NCBI GenBank assembly: GCA_964615305.1
Contig: CAZTNA010000012.1
Location: 1-64,000 of the forward strand
DNA from: Bog-950 sp964615305
GTDB lineage: Bacteria > Bacteroidota > Bacteroidia > Chitinophagales > LD1
Reading direction: 5' to 3'
Length of the DNA: 64,000 nucleotides
The position numbers and the translations under genes were made by a program. Under the pieces are notes generated by a model that had not been told where the DNA came from, did no database searches, and saw only the letters and a list, made by a program, of their open reading frames with translations. How positions within the stretch are numbered: position 1 is the first letter of the stretch; every line of letters begins with the position of its first letter. Positions 18,786 to 27,246 of the stretch are shown here, one piece after another.

Positions 18786-18805
18786 CCGTTGGCTGAAGCC
18801 AACGG
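18786..18805. repeat. Short REP-like palindrome
   Basis: CCGTTGGCT-GA-AGCCAACGG is a perfect 9-bp inverted repeat with a 2-nt centre, in the gap between aspS and hsp20. It does not have a T-run directly after it, so it is not a good terminator. It has the form of a dispersed REP/RAYT-type palindrome, but only one copy is visible in this window. Confidence 0.55.
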
Positions 18806-18832
18806 CAATTAGCAGCAGCAGTTATAAAAACA

Positions 18833-18863
18833 GAAATCCCCGCTTGCGCAGGGACTTCCTTTT
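18833..18863 (-). terminator. Probable terminator of hsp20
   Basis: GAAATCCC (18833-18840) pairs with GGGACTTC (18851-18858) with one mismatch around a 10-nt loop. A T-rich stretch follows on both sides. It lies 20 nt past the hsp20 stop on the minus strand. Confidence 0.55.
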
Positions 18864-18882
18864 TTAACCACACACCCAATTA

Positions 18883-19335
18883 CTATGAAATTTTTACTTC
18901 TATGGTGCCTTTTGCTTTTGCTTCTTCCATTTTCGGAACGGTTACTTCTAATATTCCGTTTTCGTAGGTGGCTGCAATTTTATCGGCCAGTACGGTTTTA
19001 GGTAACGTGAAGCTGCGTTTGAAAGAGGCATGCACAAATTCTTTGCGCGTAAACTTTTCGCCTTCGTTTAATTTTTGCTCGGTGGCTTCGGCACTTATAG
19101 TTAGCAAGGTGTCTTCTACTTTTACGTGGAATGTTTCTTTGCTAAAGCCGGGTGCGGCTACGCTGAGCACAAAGGCATCTTTGGTTTCTTTTACGTTAAC
19201 GGATGGGGTGCTGTGTTTGGCCCATTCGTTAGTAATGAAGGTTGGGATTTCGTTTTCAAAAATGTTTTCGAACAGGTTTGAAAAACGGGGAAGGTGAACT
19301 CTTCCGGTTTCGGGTTTTACGGTGAACGTTGTCAT
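18883..19335 (-). CDS. Small heat-shock protein, Hsp20/alpha-crystallin family
   Basis: The 150-residue product has a divergent N-terminal arm (1-45) and a complete alpha-crystallin domain (about 46-140) with VNVKETKDAFVLSVAAPGFS, the TLLTISAEA strand and the conserved ENGILEVTVPK block. It ends with an IEV tripeptide (TIEVKIS) that fits the I-x-I/V oligomer contact. Such proteins are ATP-independent holdases that bind unfolding proteins in stress. It is monocistronic, with its own terminator and about 300 nt of leader DNA upstream. Confidence 0.92.
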   Translation of the reverse strand: MTTFTVKPETGRVHLPRFSNLFENIFENEIPTFITNEWAKHSTPSVNVKETKDAFVLSVAAPGFSKETFHVKVEDTLLTISAEATEQKLNEGEKFTRKEFVHASFKRSFTLPKTVLADKIAATYENGILEVTVPKMEEAKAKGTIEVKIS

Positions 19336-19631
19336 TGTTTGTTTGATTTTTGTTTTGTCTGCCGAAGCTGCAGCTAAGACAGGGTTTGAAAATTTTGTTG
19401 TGCGGTGGTGTTTTCAAACCGGGTGCCTATGCAGCTAAACGGAAGTTTTGGCGTAAAGATTTGTTAAGCGCAGGAAAAATTTTCCGAACGGGTGGGAGAA
19501 GAGCGGAAAAAATTGCAGGTGAAGTATGATTTTTGTTTTCTGGAAAAAGAAAAGACTAGCCGTTGTGTGCGCGTAACGCACAGAATTAAAGGCAAGGACT
19601 AAACGCAGCGCACCACATTGTTGTTAGACTC
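19336..19631. other. Intergenic region upstream of hsp20
   Basis: 296 bp between hsp20 (start at 19335) and the DUF5777 gene end. No coding frame with family resemblance is visible on either strand. A small hairpin GTGCG-CGTAA-CGCAC occurs near 19568-19583. It presumably holds the hsp20 promoter, but I cannot identify a convincing heat-shock operator. Confidence 0.4.
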
Positions 19632-20651
19632 CTACCCCTCATCCTCTATACTTCCCTTCTTCCAATACCTTCTTGCTTCTTTAGGTTTGCCCTTGTAGCT
19701 AAGCGGAAAGCTGCGAGAGATAGTAAAGCCCAAACGGAACTGGCCTTGCGCCCAGTTGGCGGTGTTGTAAGGCAGAAAATCATTCTCGAGCATGCCGCGT
19801 GTATTCGTAAAGTTTACATGAAACACGTGTCCGCCTGTTTCAAACTCAAAGCCCGCGTGTAAACTCGGATAGTAGGCTGCATTTTTCATACCACGCACCA
19901 TCGGAAAATATTCTCTGCCACCCACACCGGGTTTTATGATAGGCAAAAAGTATTCGAATATAAAGCCATAACGCTTCGCAAATTTTGCACGTGCCGAAAA
20001 ACCAAGAAAGAACATACCGTTCTTGTCGTTATTAGCCACCATATTACGCCAAACAAAAGTAGGTGTAAGCTGCACCGTAAGCCAGTCGGTGGCTTTACAT
20101 GCCACCATAGCCTGCATAACATAGCTCAAGCGGTGGGCAAATGCCTTGTAACCCGTACCCCAATAGTTAATGTCGGCTGGGTTGGTTGATGAACGCATAC
20201 TGCTAATAGCCGTGTTTCCGAAAAGCGTAATGGTGAGCGGGTATTTAAAATCCTTGGTTTGTTTTAGTGCGCGATACTTAATATTTGCGTTCCAGAGTTC
20301 GCGCAAGGGGCCCGCACCTTTCATGCGACCGATGCCTACAGTTAAATCGTTGGTTACTCCGTATTCGAAAATAATGGCAATGTCGGCTGCCTGATCAAAG
20401 CCAAACATAGAGTGTATGTGGTCATTGGGTGAGCCGGCTATATCACCAAAGCGGTGCGCAATTCTAAAATCAAGCTGATTCTTTTTTACTGTTTCAATAG
20501 AGTGCCCGTTTATAACCCGTGTGGTTTTAAAACTAAAACTCACATACTCTTTCTTGGGTTTTTCGGTCTTGGTAAGTTCGTCAAGTATATCAACTTGTGC
20601 AGTGGTGAGCTGTGAACTCAAAAGCAAGAAAACAGGGTAGATATATTTCAT
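19632..20651 (-). CDS. DUF5777 family outer-membrane beta-barrel protein
   Basis: A 339-residue protein with a signal peptide (1-18, ending TTAQ). It is otherwise made of alternating beta strands typical of an outer-membrane barrel. Conserved stretches include FRIAHRFGDIAG, GFDQAADIAIIFEYGVTNDLTVGIGR (shown here only as the idea of the family signature at about 65-110) and a C-terminus rich in basic residues. Function of the family is unknown. It lies downstream of YceI and two CX4CH proteins on the same strand, with a terminator between it and YceI, so it may belong to the same functional set but probably has its own promoter. Confidence 0.78.
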   Translation of the reverse strand: MKYIYPVFLLLSSQLTTAQVDILDELTKTEKPKKEYVSFSFKTTRVINGHSIETVKKNQLDFRIAHRFGDIAGSPNDHIHSMFGFDQAADIAIIFEYGVTNDLTVGIGRMKGAGPLRELWNANIKYRALKQTKDFKYPLTITLFGNTAISSMRSSTNPADINYWGTGYKAFAHRLSYVMQAMVACKATDWLTVQLTPTFVWRNMVANNDKNGMFFLGFSARAKFAKRYGFIFEYFLPIIKPGVGGREYFPMVRGMKNAAYYPSLHAGFEFETGGHVFHVNFTNTRGMLENDFLPYNTANWAQGQFRLGFTISRSFPLSYKGKPKEARRYWKKGSIEDEG

Positions 20652-20704
20652 TTTTAAAATTTAGATGTTCGAAAATAGAACGGTTTGAAACCTGTAAAAC
20701 AAAA

Positions 20705-20730
20705 AAGAGCGGTGTTTACTAACCGCTCTT
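20705..20730 (-). terminator. Terminator downstream of the YceI gene
   Basis: AAGAGCGGT / ACCGCTCTT is a perfect 9-bp stem with an 8-nt loop. It is followed by a T-run on the minus strand (complement of 20699-20706). It lies 27 nt after the YceI stop. Confidence 0.85.
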
Positions 20731-20757
20731 TATTAAATGATGTAAGGCGCATACAAT

Positions 20758-21321
20758 TTACTTTTTCACATATTTCTCCAACGCAAAGTCAACATCTACT
20801 TTAATTGTTTCAGCAATGTTCATCATTACCGCCTTTGGTATTTTTATACTGTGGTCGGCCAATTTTACATCAAAAGCAGCAGTGGCATTAGCAGGCGCAC
20901 CATTTGCAATTGTCAACTTCCCTTTTACTTCTCGTTCCTGTTTTACACCGTGCATTTCTAAAATTCCTTTTAGTGTAACATCATAGGTGCCATCGGCAGT
21001 AAAATCTATTTGCTCGGTTATTGTCATATCGAGCACCGCATACGGAAACTTATCGCTTTCCATATAGTTTTCGTTAAAGTGCTCTTGCATTAGCTTGTCT
21101 TTAAACACAAAACTGCTTTGTGTTACCTTAGCGTATACCTTAGCATTTTGCGTATTCAGCACCGCCACAGCTGTATTCGTAGTGGCCTCTATATCTTCCA
21201 AAGGGCTCGATGAAAAAAAATGCACCTTGCCTTTAGTGCAGGCATAAGTGCCGGCATATTTATCCTGCGCAAACACCTCCGTAACCACCACAAAAAGAAA
21301 AACACTCCACAGCGTTTTCAT
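20758..21321 (-). CDS. YceI family periplasmic lipid-binding protein
   Basis: A 187-residue protein with a signal peptide (1-18). Its lipocalin-like YceI domain shows the features KVHFFSSSPLEDIEATTN near the start, FKDKLMQEHFNENYMESDKFP in the middle, and the later TLKGILEMHGVKQE block. YceI proteins form an extended barrel that binds polyisoprenoid chains such as quinones. It is the last gene of a three-gene minus-strand set with 12-nt and 4-nt gaps (choice-of-anchor protein, CX4CH lipoprotein, YceI), which suggests a shared periplasmic or redox role. Confidence 0.88.
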   Translation of the reverse strand: MKTLWSVFLFVVVTEVFAQDKYAGTYACTKGKVHFFSSSPLEDIEATTNTAVAVLNTQNAKVYAKVTQSSFVFKDKLMQEHFNENYMESDKFPYAVLDMTITEQIDFTADGTYDVTLKGILEMHGVKQEREVKGKLTIANGAPANATAAFDVKLADHSIKIPKAVMMNIAETIKVDVDFALEKYVKK

Positions 21322-21333
21322 ATCAGTAATTTG

Positions 21334-21696
21334 CTACTGCGGAAAACAATTATCCCGCCATTTTTCAAGTGCAACAATACTTGCCGAATCAATAGGAAAC
21401 GAATAGCCCTGCGGCATAGTGGGTGTACACTCAAACTTTATTGAGCAAAAAAACCGTGCTTCGTTCTTAGCTGCATTAGCTGCACTGGTATAATTGTCTA
21501 AAATTATTCCGGCACTGCCGGTTGTTGTGTTGTGGCAGCCGGCAGTAGCGCACTCAGCATCTAAAATCACTTTAACACTATTTGTGTAAGTATCGGTGCT
21601 GTTTGCTTGTGCACACAAAGGGGTTTTGTCTTTAGTGCACGAAAACCAAGTAAGCGCAAACAGTAAAGTCAGCGTAATTAAAACTGCATTTTTCAT
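21334..21696 (-). CDS. Small lipoprotein with a CX4CH heme-c-like motif
   Basis: The 120-residue product has a lipobox (TWFSC, lipid Cys C20), a following cysteine at 28, then ILDAECATAGCHN with C49, C54 and H55. C-x4-C-H is a non-canonical cytochrome c heme-attachment spacing. A second cysteine pair (FFCSIKFEC) and MPQG, which could supply an axial Met, follow; the latter pattern resembles small c-type cytochrome domains of Bacteroidota. Heme binding is inferred, not shown. It sits 4 nt from the upstream choice-of-anchor gene and 12 nt from YceI. Confidence 0.7.
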   Translation of the reverse strand: MKNAVLITLTLLFALTWFSCTKDKTPLCAQANSTDTYTNSVKVILDAECATAGCHNTTTGSAGIILDNYTSAANAAKNEARFFCSIKFECTPTMPQGYSFPIDSASIVALEKWRDNCFPQ

Positions 21697-21700
21697 TGTA

Positions 21701-22573
21701 TTACTGCTTCACAACTTTTTTGGTTACCGATACACCATCTACCGTAAGTTTCATTAGGTAGATACCTGCCGGCATATCGTTAACATCAAAAGTTTTATTG
21801 AAACTACCTGCGCTAATTCTGTCGGCAAACAACTCTTTACTCTGTTTGCCATCTATTGAAAACAACTGCGCTGACGCCTGATTGCCTTCTTTTAAATTAA
21901 ACGACAGGCCAAATTCGCCATTAATAGGATTTGGATAAACATTTAAACCAGACAGCTTAGAAGAAATATCATGAATGCCGGTTAAAAGCGGGTTGATGGT
22001 AGAAGAACCTTGAAAAATAACATCACCTGTAGGGTTGTTGTCACCATCGGCTGTGTTATAGCAATAATAAAAAGTTATAGGACCCGTGGTAGTTGCCGGT
22101 GCAGTCCATTTAAATGTCCAGCTTTTTGTAGAGGTAGAGTTTAAATGCCCCATGTATTGTCTTCCGGCTCCGTTGTTTATTTTTTGTGTGGCCGGGTTAC
22201 TTACAGTAAAAGCACCGGCTTGTGCGTTGCTGGCGTCAAGCGCTGCTATCTGAAATCCGTATTTACTTGTAAATGCATTTATCTTAAACGTAAGGTTGTA
22301 CTGCTGCCCCCCGGCATACTCAAAACTAGGGCTGGGTAAGTTGATAGTATCTGTAGGTAAAACCCCTGTGCCTATAAGCAACCCCAGTGTGTTAAGCGAT
22401 GCCGGCATAGTTGGGCCTGCATGGCAGCCACTACCGGTACAATTACCTGTAGCAACCGGATCGCCCGAGTTGCCTGCCGGTGGGTTACTTGCTTTAGAAT
22501 TTACTTTCGAAACATTAAATATGGCAAGTACTGCTGCTAAAAAAAAGACAAGAATTACAAAGTTTTTTCTCAT
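21701..22573 (-). CDS. Choice-of-anchor V domain protein with T9SS C-terminal domain
   Basis: From ATG 22573 (MRKNFVILVFF, signal peptide) the product is 290 residues. Near the mature N-terminus it has GNCTGSGCHAGP, again a C-x4-C-H motif (C45, C50, H51). A beta-sandwich domain with YAGGQQYNLTFKI and ITFYYCYNTADGDN follows, which matches choice-of-anchor/reelin-like domains. Residues 210-290 form a T9SS type A sorting domain (LNVYPNPINGEF ... GIYLMKLTVDGVSVTKKVVKQ). It should be exported by T9SS and anchored or released at the surface. Upstream in-frame residues to 22654 do not form a better signal peptide, so I chose this start. Confidence 0.82.
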   Translation of the reverse strand: MRKNFVILVFFLAAVLAIFNVSKVNSKASNPPAGNSGDPVATGNCTGSGCHAGPTMPASLNTLGLLIGTGVLPTDTINLPSPSFEYAGGQQYNLTFKINAFTSKYGFQIAALDASNAQAGAFTVSNPATQKINNGAGRQYMGHLNSTSTKSWTFKWTAPATTTGPITFYYCYNTADGDNNPTGDVIFQGSSTINPLLTGIHDISSKLSGLNVYPNPINGEFGLSFNLKEGNQASAQLFSIDGKQSKELFADRISAGSFNKTFDVNDMPAGIYLMKLTVDGVSVTKKVVKQ

Positions 22574-22660
22574 GATTTTGGTTGTGTTTAAATCAAAGAA
22601 AACAAAATTGGTGTGTTGCAAAAATCTTAACAATAAAAAGGCGCAAATCTTCAAGTCTGC

Positions 22661-23116
22661 TCAGGGCTTGAGCACCTGCTGAGTGGCCTTCTTAGATAAC
22701 GAACGGGTAATTACCTTCTCAATCATGCCTCTGCTGTCTATCACAAAAGTTTGCCGGTGTATTCCATCATAGGTTCTTCCGTACAAGGTTTTGGGTCCCC
22801 ATACCCCGTATGCATTTATCACCTTCATATCTTCATCGGCCAACAAGGTAAACGGCAGTTGGTACTTCACTGCAAAATTTTTGTGACTATCTGTGCTTTG
22901 CGGGCTTACGCCAACTACCCGGTAGCCTTGCTTTTTAAGTTCCGAAAAATTGTCGCGGTAGTTGCATGCCTGTACAGTACACACAGGAGTATCGTCTTCC
23001 GGGTAAAAATAGAGCACCAGTTTTTGACCTTTGAAATCTTTTAGCTGAACGGTGTTTCCGTTTTGGTCTTTGGCTTTAAAATCAGGCGCTTTGTCCCCCG
23101 GTTTAAGTGTAGTCAT
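22661..23116 (-). CDS. bcp: Thioredoxin-dependent peroxiredoxin, BCP/PrxQ type
   Basis: A 151-residue atypical 2-Cys peroxiredoxin. The peroxidatic cysteine is C46 in DDTPVCTVQAC, with the resolving cysteine at C51 (C-x4-C), as in PrxQ/BCP. The usual Gly before the active Cys (TPGCT) is Val here. GDKAPDF at 7-13 and the ATQQVLK C-terminal helix fit the family. It reduces hydrogen peroxide and organic peroxides at the expense of thioredoxin. It is divergent from the exonuclease gene. Confidence 0.92.
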   Translation of the reverse strand: MTTLKPGDKAPDFKAKDQNGNTVQLKDFKGQKLVLYFYPEDDTPVCTVQACNYRDNFSELKKQGYRVVGVSPQSTDSHKNFAVKYQLPFTLLADEDMKVINAYGVWGPKTLYGRTYDGIHRQTFVIDSRGMIEKVITRSLSKKATQQVLKP

Positions 23117-23260
23117 CGGTAATTTTTTCTTTCAACAAATAAATAAAACTATAGGCATAGCCCCTTTCCTCTAAACAAGCCACCCTTCTGAAAAACAACC
23201 TCACTTTTGCACACACGGCTTTCCGTTTACGTTTTATGCAAATAACTATTTTCCGCCCCC

Positions 23261-24601
23261 ATGTATGCAGTTATAGATGTAGAAACCACCGGTGGTAGTC
23301 CATCGCTCGACCGGGTGGTAGAGGTGGCCATCTATGTTTACGATGGTCAAAAAGTAGTTGACTCATTTTCCACCCTGCTGAATCCCAAACGCCCTATTGA
23401 CCCTTACGTTACCAAACTTACAGGCATTACTAACGAAATGGTAAAACATTCGCCAAGTTTTGAAAGCGTGCATGAAAAAATTTTGGAGTTAATGCACGAA
23501 AACATCTTTGTAGCGCATAATGTGAAGTTCGACTTTGGCATGATCCGTAAAGAGTTTAAGCGAATTGGTATTGATTTTAACCGCAAACAACTCGATACCG
23601 TAAATCTGGCTCGAAAAGTAATACCCGGTTTTAATTCTTATAGCTTAGGCAACATCTGCGACAGCCTGGGTATCGAAATTACCGACCGGCACCGTGCCGG
23701 TGGCGATGCAGAGGCCACCGTTAAACTTTTGGAAGTTATTCTATCTCGCCCCAATGCCCAAAAACACATTGAAGTAGAACTAAATCACGGCATAGATGCA
23801 GATCTGCTGCCTCCATACTTATCAAAAGCCGAAATAGAAAAGCTTCCCGAAGATCCCGGGGTGTTTTATTACAAGGATGAAACAGGCAAAATTATCTACG
23901 TTGATGGCACCAAAAACATTCGCAAAAAAGTAATTACTCATTTTTCGAAACCGGCCGATTCGGCAGATACACGAAGAATGTTTGAGCTCATGCGCAGTAT
24001 TGATTATGAACTTACCGGCAGCGAACTGATTGCCAAACTTTTGGCCTACCGCGAGTTAAAAAAACACTTACCCGAGTTTAACAAGAAACCGCGCATACAG
24101 GTTTTTACACACGGCATATTTATCAATCACGATGAACAGGGTTTTACTCAGTTAAAGATTCACCCCTTAGATTGGAAAGAAAGCGAAGCCGTGCTGCGTT
24201 TTTCTTCAAAAGCAGCAGCCAACAAACTAATGACCAAGCTGATAAACGAAAACAACCTGCATCAGTGGTTTGCTATACGTTCGAGAATGAAAGAAAGCGG
24301 CATTGACCAAAAAAGCCAGAAGAGCTTTAACCTGAACATGGAAAAATCGGTCCGCAGATATTTGTATAGAAACAACAATTTCTTTTTAGTTGGCGGGGGT
24401 ATTCATCCTGACGAAAACTCAGTGGTTTGGATAGAAAACAACGCCTACCGCGGCTATGGTTATTTCAATCCGGAGTTTACCGAAGCCACCCCCGAAAATT
24501 TGAAGGAGGTAATAAAACAAGATGAGGATGATATTGAAGTGCAGAAAATTATCCGTCTTCAAATGCGCAAAATGAAAAACTCAAAAATTATTTCGTACTA
24601 A
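23261..24601 (+). CDS. DEDD exonuclease fused to a GIY-YIG endonuclease-like domain
   Basis: A 446-residue protein. Residues 1-165 form a DnaQ-type 3'-5' exonuclease with D6/E8 (DVETTG), H86-D91 (HNVKFD) and H144/D149 (HRAGGDAEA), so all catalytic acids are present. Residues 195-290 resemble the UvrC-type GIY-YIG domain: GVFYY at 199-203 and IYVDGTKNIRKK at 211-222. The second motif departs from the usual YVGK form. The same fusion is widespread and annotated as a DNA polymerase III epsilon-like/excinuclease (Cho-like) protein in repair. It overlaps nothing and leads a two-gene unit, 6 nt ahead of the phosphatase gene. Confidence 0.88.
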   Translation: MYAVIDVETTGGSPSLDRVVEVAIYVYDGQKVVDSFSTLLNPKRPIDPYVTKLTGITNEMVKHSPSFESVHEKILELMHENIFVAHNVKFDFGMIRKEFKRIGIDFNRKQLDTVNLARKVIPGFNSYSLGNICDSLGIEITDRHRAGGDAEATVKLLEVILSRPNAQKHIEVELNHGIDADLLPPYLSKAEIEKLPEDPGVFYYKDETGKIIYVDGTKNIRKKVITHFSKPADSADTRRMFELMRSIDYELTGSELIAKLLAYRELKKHLPEFNKKPRIQVFTHGIFINHDEQGFTQLKIHPLDWKESEAVLRFSSKAAANKLMTKLINENNLHQWFAIRSRMKESGIDQKSQKSFNLNMEKSVRRYLYRNNNFFLVGGGIHPDENSVVWIENNAYRGYGYFNPEFTEATPENLKEVIKQDEDDIEVQKIIRLQMRKMKNSKIISY

Positions 24602-24607
24602 TTTTCT

Positions 24608-25171
24608 ATGAAAAAAGTATTGTTTATTGATCGTGACGGCACCCTGATTTTAGAAACCGATGACTTTAAAATTGAAAAGTTTTCGAAACTGATTTTTTAT
24701 CCGGAAATTTTTTATTGGCTCGGCAAAATTACCCGCGAGTTTGATTATGAACTGGTTATGGTTACCAATCAGGATGGTTTGGGCACACCAGATTTTCCGG
24801 AGGCAGATTTCAACGAAGTCAACGATTTTATTCTAGCCGCTTTTGGAGGTGAACACATTCACTTTTCTGCGGTGCATATAGACAAATCGTATCCACACGA
24901 AAACCTTCCCACACGAAAACCCAACACGGGTATGCTCACCCGCTATTTTTCAGCCGAATACGATTTAAAAAACTCGTTTGTAATAGGCGATAGAATAACT
25001 GATGTTCTATTGGCTAAAAACCTCGGCTGCAAATGTTTTTGGCTAAACGATGGCAGAAACTTAGGTATGACAGAAACTGGCATCGAAACAGCTGAAACCC
25101 TGAAACAATATATAGCGGTAGAGTCACGCCAATGGCAAAAGATTTACGAATACCTCAGGGCAATTTCTTAA
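24608..25171 (+). CDS. HisB N-terminal-type HAD phosphatase (stand-alone)
   Basis: A 187-residue HAD-IIIA enzyme: FIDRDGTLI (nucleophile D8, acid/base D10), VMVTNQDGLGT, TRKPNTGM (Lys of motif III) and VIGDRITDV (motif IV). These match the histidinol-phosphatase half of bifunctional HisB closely. However, the family's zinc-binding Cys loop between motifs II and III appears replaced by HIDKSYPHENLP with no Cys, and the imidazoleglycerol-phosphate dehydratase half is missing. No other his gene is nearby. It could be a histidinol phosphatase or a sugar phosphatase such as a GmhB-like enzyme; the former has the stronger motif match. Confidence 0.75.
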   Translation: MKKVLFIDRDGTLILETDDFKIEKFSKLIFYPEIFYWLGKITREFDYELVMVTNQDGLGTPDFPEADFNEVNDFILAAFGGEHIHFSAVHIDKSYPHENLPTRKPNTGMLTRYFSAEYDLKNSFVIGDRITDVLLAKNLGCKCFWLNDGRNLGMTETGIETAETLKQYIAVESRQWQKIYEYLRAIS

Positions 25172-25239
25172 TCTGAGCCCAGTCATCTTTATCTTCATTT
25201 CTTTACCCGGTTCATTCTTCTCCATCTGCCAAATTAGGT

Positions 25240-25317
25240 TAGTTTTGCGCCCCCGTTTTCAGGCAGGCGCTTAAAACGATTTTTTAACCAAACAAAAAAC
25301 TCACGAACTGCGGTGAG
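25240..25317 (+). promoter_or_regulatory. Promoter -7 element and leader of rpsA
   Basis: TAGTTTTG at 25240-25247 matches the Bacteroidota -7 consensus TAnnTTTG and is followed by the GCGCCCC that often follows in ribosomal-gene promoters. No clear TTTG lies at -33. The predicted leader of about 85 nt contains a CTCAC/GTGAG hairpin (25300-25317) shortly before the start codon, a possible site for autoregulation by S1. Confidence 0.45.
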
Positions 25318-25341
25318 AATAAACAACAAGCAGGCAGAAAA

Positions 25342-27186
25342 ATGTCAGAAAATTTAGAAACAACTGCAGTCGCATCGCATGATGATTTCGACTGGAGCGT
25401 GGACAAACGCAACGTGGTAAACTATACCAACGAGCAGCGCAACGCTTACGATGCTGAATATTCAGCAACCCTTAAAACCATTGAAAACGATGAAATTGTA
25501 AAGGGCACAGTAGTGGCCGTTACCAATACCGATGTGGTATTGAACATTGGTTTCAAAAGTGATGGATTAGTACCGCTTTCAGAATTCCGCGATGTGGAAG
25601 ACCTTAAAGCAGGAGATGTTTTTGATGTGTATGTGGTAAACAAAGAAGACCGCAAGGGAATACTTCAACTGAGCCGCAAAAACGCCCGCATGATGAAAGC
25701 ATGGGACGAAATTATGGATGCACACAAAACAGGTATTGTAGTAACAGGCAAAATTACCTCTAAAACCAAAGGCGGTCTTATTGCCAACGTATTTGGCTTG
25801 GAAACATTTTTACCAGGTTCTCAAATTGATGTTAAGCCGATTACCGATTACGATGTGTACGTTGGCAAACAGATGGAGTTGAAAGTGGTAAAAATTAACG
25901 AAGCCATTAAGAACGCTGTAGTGTCTCACAAAGCGTTGATTGAGTCAGATATCGAATCGCAACGTGAAGCTATCATTAGCAAGCTGGAGAAAGGTTCTGT
26001 ATTAGAAGGCACTATCAAAAACATTACTGACTTTGGTGCGTTTATTGACCTGGGCGGTGTAGACGGGCTTCTATACATCACTGATATTTCATGGGGAAGA
26101 ATTGCACATCCGAAAGAGGTGCTTGAATTGAACCAGAAACTAAATGTAGTGGTGCTAGACTACGATGATAACAAGAAGAGAATTTCGTTGGGCTTGAAAC
26201 AATTGCAAGCGCACCCATGGGATACTTTAGACAAAGAACTTGAAATAGGAAGCCGTGTGAAAGGTAAAGTGGTGAACATTGAAGACTACGGTGCATTTCT
26301 TGAAATTACTCCGGGCGTAGAAGGCTTAGTGCATGTAAGCGAAGTATCATGGAGCAACACTCCTATCAACAGCCGCGAATACTTTAAGCAAGGTGAAACT
26401 TGTGAAGCTGTGGTAATGACCCTTGACCGTGAGGAAAGAAAAATGTCGCTTTCGTTAAAGCGCTTAACTGAAGACCCTTGGACTAAAATTGCTGAAAAAT
26501 TCCCTGTTGGCACCAAAACAAAAGGTCAGGTTAAAAACATTACTCAATACGGTGTGTTTGTTGAACTGAGCGAAGGCATTGGCGGCATGGTTCACATCAG
26601 TGATCTTTCATGGACCAAGCGCTACAACCACCCAACTGAGTTTACAAAAGTCGGTAACCAGTTAGATGTTGTAGTTATGGATATTGATAACGACAATCGC
26701 AAGCTAACCTTAGGACATAAACAATTGGAAGAAGATCCATGGGATACTTTCGAAAATGTATTCCCTGTAGGCTCACTTCACGAAGCTACTTTGATAAGTG
26801 TTGACGATAAGGGTGGCATAGTTCTGTTACCTTACGGCTTAGAGGCATTTGCCCCTAAGAAACACCTTACAAAAGAGTCAGGCGGATTTTTAGCCGCTGA
26901 CGATAAAGCTGAATTTAAAGTTTTAGAGTTTAACCGCACCGACAAGCGTATTCTTGTTTCGCATGCCCGCATTTGGGAAGAAGCAAAAGCCGAAGTGGCA
27001 GAAACCGAAAAGAAAGAAAAACGCACGGAGCGTGAAAACACAGGCAAAGCAGTAAAGAACTTGCAGAAGAGTGTTGAAAAAACAACACTGGGTGATTTGG
27101 CTGCCTTAACTGAGCTTAAATCAAAGATGGAAGGTAAATCAACCGAAAAAACAACTACAGATAGCAGCGAAACGCCAGCTGAATAG
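25342..27186 (+). CDS. rpsA: 30S ribosomal protein S1
   Basis: A 614-residue protein made of six S1 RNA-binding domains in tandem (starting near residues 50, 130, 215, 300, 385 and 475). Typical strands repeat in each, for example KGTVVAVTNTDVVLNIG, GSVLEGTIKNITDFGAFIDLG and KGQVKNITQYGVFVEL. The acidic/basic C-terminal tail from about 550 is low-complexity (EKKEKRTERENTGK). S1 recruits and unfolds mRNA on the 30S subunit; in Bacteroidota, where Shine-Dalgarno sites are rare, it is thought to matter especially for start-site selection. It ends in a strong terminator. Confidence 0.97.
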   Translation: MSENLETTAVASHDDFDWSVDKRNVVNYTNEQRNAYDAEYSATLKTIENDEIVKGTVVAVTNTDVVLNIGFKSDGLVPLSEFRDVEDLKAGDVFDVYVVNKEDRKGILQLSRKNARMMKAWDEIMDAHKTGIVVTGKITSKTKGGLIANVFGLETFLPGSQIDVKPITDYDVYVGKQMELKVVKINEAIKNAVVSHKALIESDIESQREAIISKLEKGSVLEGTIKNITDFGAFIDLGGVDGLLYITDISWGRIAHPKEVLELNQKLNVVVLDYDDNKKRISLGLKQLQAHPWDTLDKELEIGSRVKGKVVNIEDYGAFLEITPGVEGLVHVSEVSWSNTPINSREYFKQGETCEAVVMTLDREERKMSLSLKRLTEDPWTKIAEKFPVGTKTKGQVKNITQYGVFVELSEGIGGMVHISDLSWTKRYNHPTEFTKVGNQLDVVVMDIDNDNRKLTLGHKQLEEDPWDTFENVFPVGSLHEATLISVDDKGGIVLLPYGLEAFAPKKHLTKESGGFLAADDKAEFKVLEFNRTDKRILVSHARIWEEAKAEVAETEKKEKRTERENTGKAVKNLQKSVEKTTLGDLAALTELKSKMEGKSTEKTTTDSSETPAE

Positions 27187-27210
27187 TTACTGTCATCTTC
27201 AATGAGACCC

Positions 27211-27242
27211 AACCCGTGCAACTAAAGTTGTGCGGGTTTTTT
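27211..27242 (+). terminator. Terminator of rpsA
   Basis: A 12-bp stem (27211-27222 with 27227-27238, two G-T pairs) with a TAAA loop, followed by TTTT. It starts 24 nt after the rpsA stop and lies between convergent genes. Confidence 0.9.
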
Positions 27243-27246
27243 GTTT

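Noticed and set aside
25254..25341. Riboswitch in the rpsA leader
   Set aside because: The leader is short and holds only a 5-bp hairpin; no known riboswitch core is visible.
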